DNA from: Saprospiraceae bacterium UBA3362
GTDB taxonomy: Bacteria; Bacteroidota; Bacteroidia; Chitinophagales; Saprospiraceae
Direction of reading: 5' to 3'
Assembly: GCA_002360455.1 (NCBI GenBank)
Contig: DEQQ01000081.1
Span: 1-64,000, forward strand
Length of the DNA stretch: 64,000 bases
The stretch's first letter is position 1; each line of letters begins with the position of its first letter. Of this stretch, positions 62,077-64,000 are shown in pieces. A program made the position numbers and the translations under genes. The notes beneath the pieces are model-generated. The model searched no databases and had not been told where the DNA came from. It was given only the letters and a program-made list of their open reading frames with translations.

Positions 62077-63471
62077 ATGACTGCAATCAAATTTGGTACC
62101 GATGGATGGCGAGCCATCATAGCTGAGACCTACACCGTTGACAATGTACGCAGAGTTGCTCGAGGAACAGCTCTTTGGATGAAATCCAAAGGAATGAGCA
62201 AAGTAATCATAGGCCATGATTGCAGATTTGGAGGTAAAATGTTTTTGGAAGCTGCAGCCGTTGAATTTACTATTGAGGGAATCCAAGTAATCGCAGCCGA
62301 TGGCATTGTCTCAACTCCTATGGTTTCTCTTGCCGTAGTAAAACACAGCTGCGATTTAGGTGTTGTAATCACTGCAAGTCATAATCCTCCAACTTATAAT
62401 GGGTATAAATTAAAATCTTCTTATGGTGGACCCAGCACTCCGACAGAAATAGAGGAGGTTGAAAAACTAATTCCTGAAAATACTTCAAAGGCCGACACTA
62501 ACTTTCAAAAAGAAATTGAAAAAGGGACAATCGTATTGTCCAATTTAGAATCTTTATATGAACAACATGTACGGTCCAACTTCGATGTACCGGCCATTTT
62601 AAAGCAAGACAAAATGGTCTATGATTCAATGTTTGGAGCCGGTCAGTTTGTAATGCGCAAGCTCTTTCCCGGTACAGTGCAACTCCATTCCGAACATAAT
62701 CCGGGATTCAGCAACACAGCTCCAGAACCTATAGCTAAAAACATGACAGAACTCATGAATTACATGAAGACTTCTGCTAATGGTCGAGTTGCCTTTGCTA
62801 CAGATGGAGATGCGGACCGTATTGCCATGGTGGATGAAGATGGCAATTTAGTTGATTCACATCATGTTCTTTTATTGCTTATGTATTATCTTGTAGAATA
62901 CAAAAAAATGAAGGGCAAAATTGTCGTAAGCTGTTCCGTGAGCAACAAAATAAACAAACTTGCTAAGCTTTATCAAATGGAATGCATCAGTACAAAAATT
63001 GGTTTCAAATATATTGCAGAGTATATTTTAGCCGGGGATGTATTGGTAGGCGGAGAAGAATCCGGTGGCCTGGCGATCGCTGGACATATTCCGGAACGAG
63101 ATGGAATATGGATAGGTTTAACCATTCTTGAATTGATGTCCAAAACAGGGAAATCACTAAAAGAGTTAATTCAAATTCTGTATGATAAAGTAGGATCTTT
63201 TTCTTATGATCGTCTGGATCTTCATTTGAGTACAGAACAAATGCAATCTGTAAAACAAATTTTGAGTACAGATGATATTACCGAATGGGGTCCATTTAAA
63301 GTGATTGCAAAAGAAAAAATAGATGGGGACAAGTTTTATTTTGAAAACGACAGCTGGCTAATGTTCAGAGCATCAGGTACAGAGCCTGTTTTGCGAATTT
63401 ACGCGCAAGGTGTAAATGGAGATCAGGTAAAACAAATTCACTCTCATGCAAGACAGAGACTTGGAATTTAA
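62077..63471 (+). CDS. phosphoglucomutase / phosphomannomutase family enzyme
   Basis: Interconverts hexose 1- and 6-phosphates, giving the precursor for nucleotide sugars. The ATG at 62077 gives 464 residues starting IKFGTDGWRAIIAE, the usual family opening. The phosphoserine loop is VVITASHNPPTYNGYK, metal binding is FATDGDADRIAMV, the sugar loop is VGGEESGGLAIAG, and the C-terminal phosphate loop is MFRASGTEPVLRIYAQ. Whether mannose, glucose or glucosamine phosphate is the substrate cannot be decided. manC lies 3 kb away on the same strand. Confidence 0.93.
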   Translation: MTAIKFGTDGWRAIIAETYTVDNVRRVARGTALWMKSKGMSKVIIGHDCRFGGKMFLEAAAVEFTIEGIQVIAADGIVSTPMVSLAVVKHSCDLGVVITASHNPPTYNGYKLKSSYGGPSTPTEIEEVEKLIPENTSKADTNFQKEIEKGTIVLSNLESLYEQHVRSNFDVPAILKQDKMVYDSMFGAGQFVMRKLFPGTVQLHSEHNPGFSNTAPEPIAKNMTELMNYMKTSANGRVAFATDGDADRIAMVDEDGNLVDSHHVLLLLMYYLVEYKKMKGKIVVSCSVSNKINKLAKLYQMECISTKIGFKYIAEYILAGDVLVGGEESGGLAIAGHIPERDGIWIGLTILELMSKTGKSLKELIQILYDKVGSFSYDRLDLHLSTEQMQSVKQILSTDDITEWGPFKVIAKEKIDGDKFYFENDSWLMFRASGTEPVLRIYAQGVNGDQVKQIHSHARQRLGI

Positions 63472-63645
63472 TATAACCAATGAGCCCAAACAAGAAATGA
63501 ACTTTAATTGAATTCCATCTAAAATTCACACAACTATTCTAAACCAAATGGCATAAACAAGCCCAATTAAAATATAACACATTTTAATTATTCTAATATA
63601 TTAATTTTATCTATCTTTCGGTTTTTATTGATTCCAAATTTAGTA

Positions 63646-64000
63646 ATGAATCTTCTGGACCAACTTAATGAAGTACAACGTGGAGCTGTAAGTACGATAT
63701 CAGGGCCGGTAATGGTCATCGCAGGCCCCGGATCCGGAAAAACAAGAGTACTCACTTATAGATTGGCTTATCTCCTACAACAAGGAGTCAACCCATGGAA
63801 TATTCTAAGCTTGACTTTTACAAATAAGGCGGCAAAAGAAATGACAGAAAGAATATCTCATGTCATTGGACCTAATGCAAAAAAAGTTTGGAGCGGAACC
63901 TTCCATTCTATTTTTTCAAGAATCTTGAGAATTGAAGCTGAAAAAATTGGATTCCCAAAAAGTTTTTCTATTTATGACACAGACGATAGCAAGTCATTAA
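63646..64000 (+). CDS. pcrA: UvrD/PcrA-type superfamily 1 helicase (5' part, cut by window end)
   Basis: The frame from the ATG at 63646 runs off the window after about 118 codons. The N-terminus (LLDQLNEVQRGAV with the Q motif) is followed by the Walker A loop VIAGPGSGKTRVLTYR, then FTNKAAKEMTERI (motif Ia) and GTFHSIFSRILRIE. This is the start of a UvrD/PcrA/Rep DNA helicase involved in repair or replication restart. Which member cannot be told from the N-terminus alone. Confidence 0.88.
   Translation, partial: MNLLDQLNEVQRGAVSTISGPVMVIAGPGSGKTRVLTYRLAYLLQQGVNPWNILSLTFTNKAAKEMTERISHVIGPNAKKVWSGTFHSIFSRILRIEAEKIGFPKSFSIYDTDDSKSL

Overview
The window looks like a chromosomal segment of a Bacteroidota bacterium, most likely of the Saprospiria/Sphingobacteria side. 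The reasons are type IX secretion (T9SS) C-terminal sorting tails, a PorP/SprF-family protein, SprB repeats, lipoproteins with the signal ending just before Cys, TAnnTTTG-type -7 promoter boxes, the L28-L33-DUF4295-FtsY cluster and AT-rich spacers. Many starts are TTG or GTG. No phage, CRISPR array, rRNA or complete mobile element is visible.

Layout. 1-500: the last codons of an IS transposase/integrase, then a non-coding strip with an 11-bp tandem repeat. 0.5-9.2 kb: a conserved Bacteroidota family of unknown function, a beta-propeller/SprB/OmpA sensor-like protein, two SAM methyltransferases plus an MFS transporter, an uncharacterised 224-aa protein, an HTH regulator and a small lipoprotein. 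9.3-14.5 kb: photolyase, AccD, DapB, a SUI1/YciH factor, a GT39-like glycosyltransferase and tRNA-Ser. 14.8-19.7 kb: a Cys-rich surface protein, an ACC-deaminase-like PLP enzyme, CorA and PnuC. 19.7-27.5 kb: penicillin-binding protein 1C overlapping a very large alpha-2-macroglobulin lipoprotein. 27.6-36.2 kb: HolA, SurE, a thioesterase, LipB, a thioredoxin/dockerin/T9SS protein, a lipoprotein, polyprenyl synthase and an amidohydrolase. 36.6-41 kb: signal peptidase I, a TolB-like secreted protein and a T9SS subtilase. 41-44 kb: tRNA-Arg, rpmB, rpmG, DUF4295, ftsY and an HI0933-type flavoprotein. 44.1-45.9 kb: a decaying T9SS gene with the duplicated tail of a lost paralogue. 46-51.8 kb: ftsK, a saccharopine-dehydrogenase-like gene, tRNA-Arg, ung and a small beta-barrel. 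51.8-56.8 kb: a five-gene minus-strand operon (engB, acyltransferase, exonuclease, mnmH, selD) closed by a terminator. 56.9-64 kb: a PorT-like barrel, mannose-1-phosphate guanylyltransferase, a PorP/SprF protein, a threonine-dehydrogenase-like epimerase, pcm, phosphohexomutase and the start of a UvrD/PcrA helicase.

The genes fall into three broad jobs. Housekeeping: lysine and fatty-acid synthesis, lipoylation, tRNA selenation, ribosome assembly, chromosome segregation and DNA repair. Envelope and secretion: LepB, PbpC with alpha-2-macroglobulin, PorP and several T9SS cargo proteins. Sugar-nucleotide supply: ManC and phosphohexomutase.

The most unusual thing seen is a set of at least five diverged copies of a ~100-bp intergenic element with nested hairpins and shared borders. 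It lies in front of otherwise ordinary genes, and one copy runs into the start of a secreted-protein gene. A second, unrelated palindromic element occurs once. No obviously new defence or biosynthetic system was found; the best candidates for undescribed biology are the repeat family, the methyltransferase/MFS group and the thioredoxin-dockerin-T9SS fusion.
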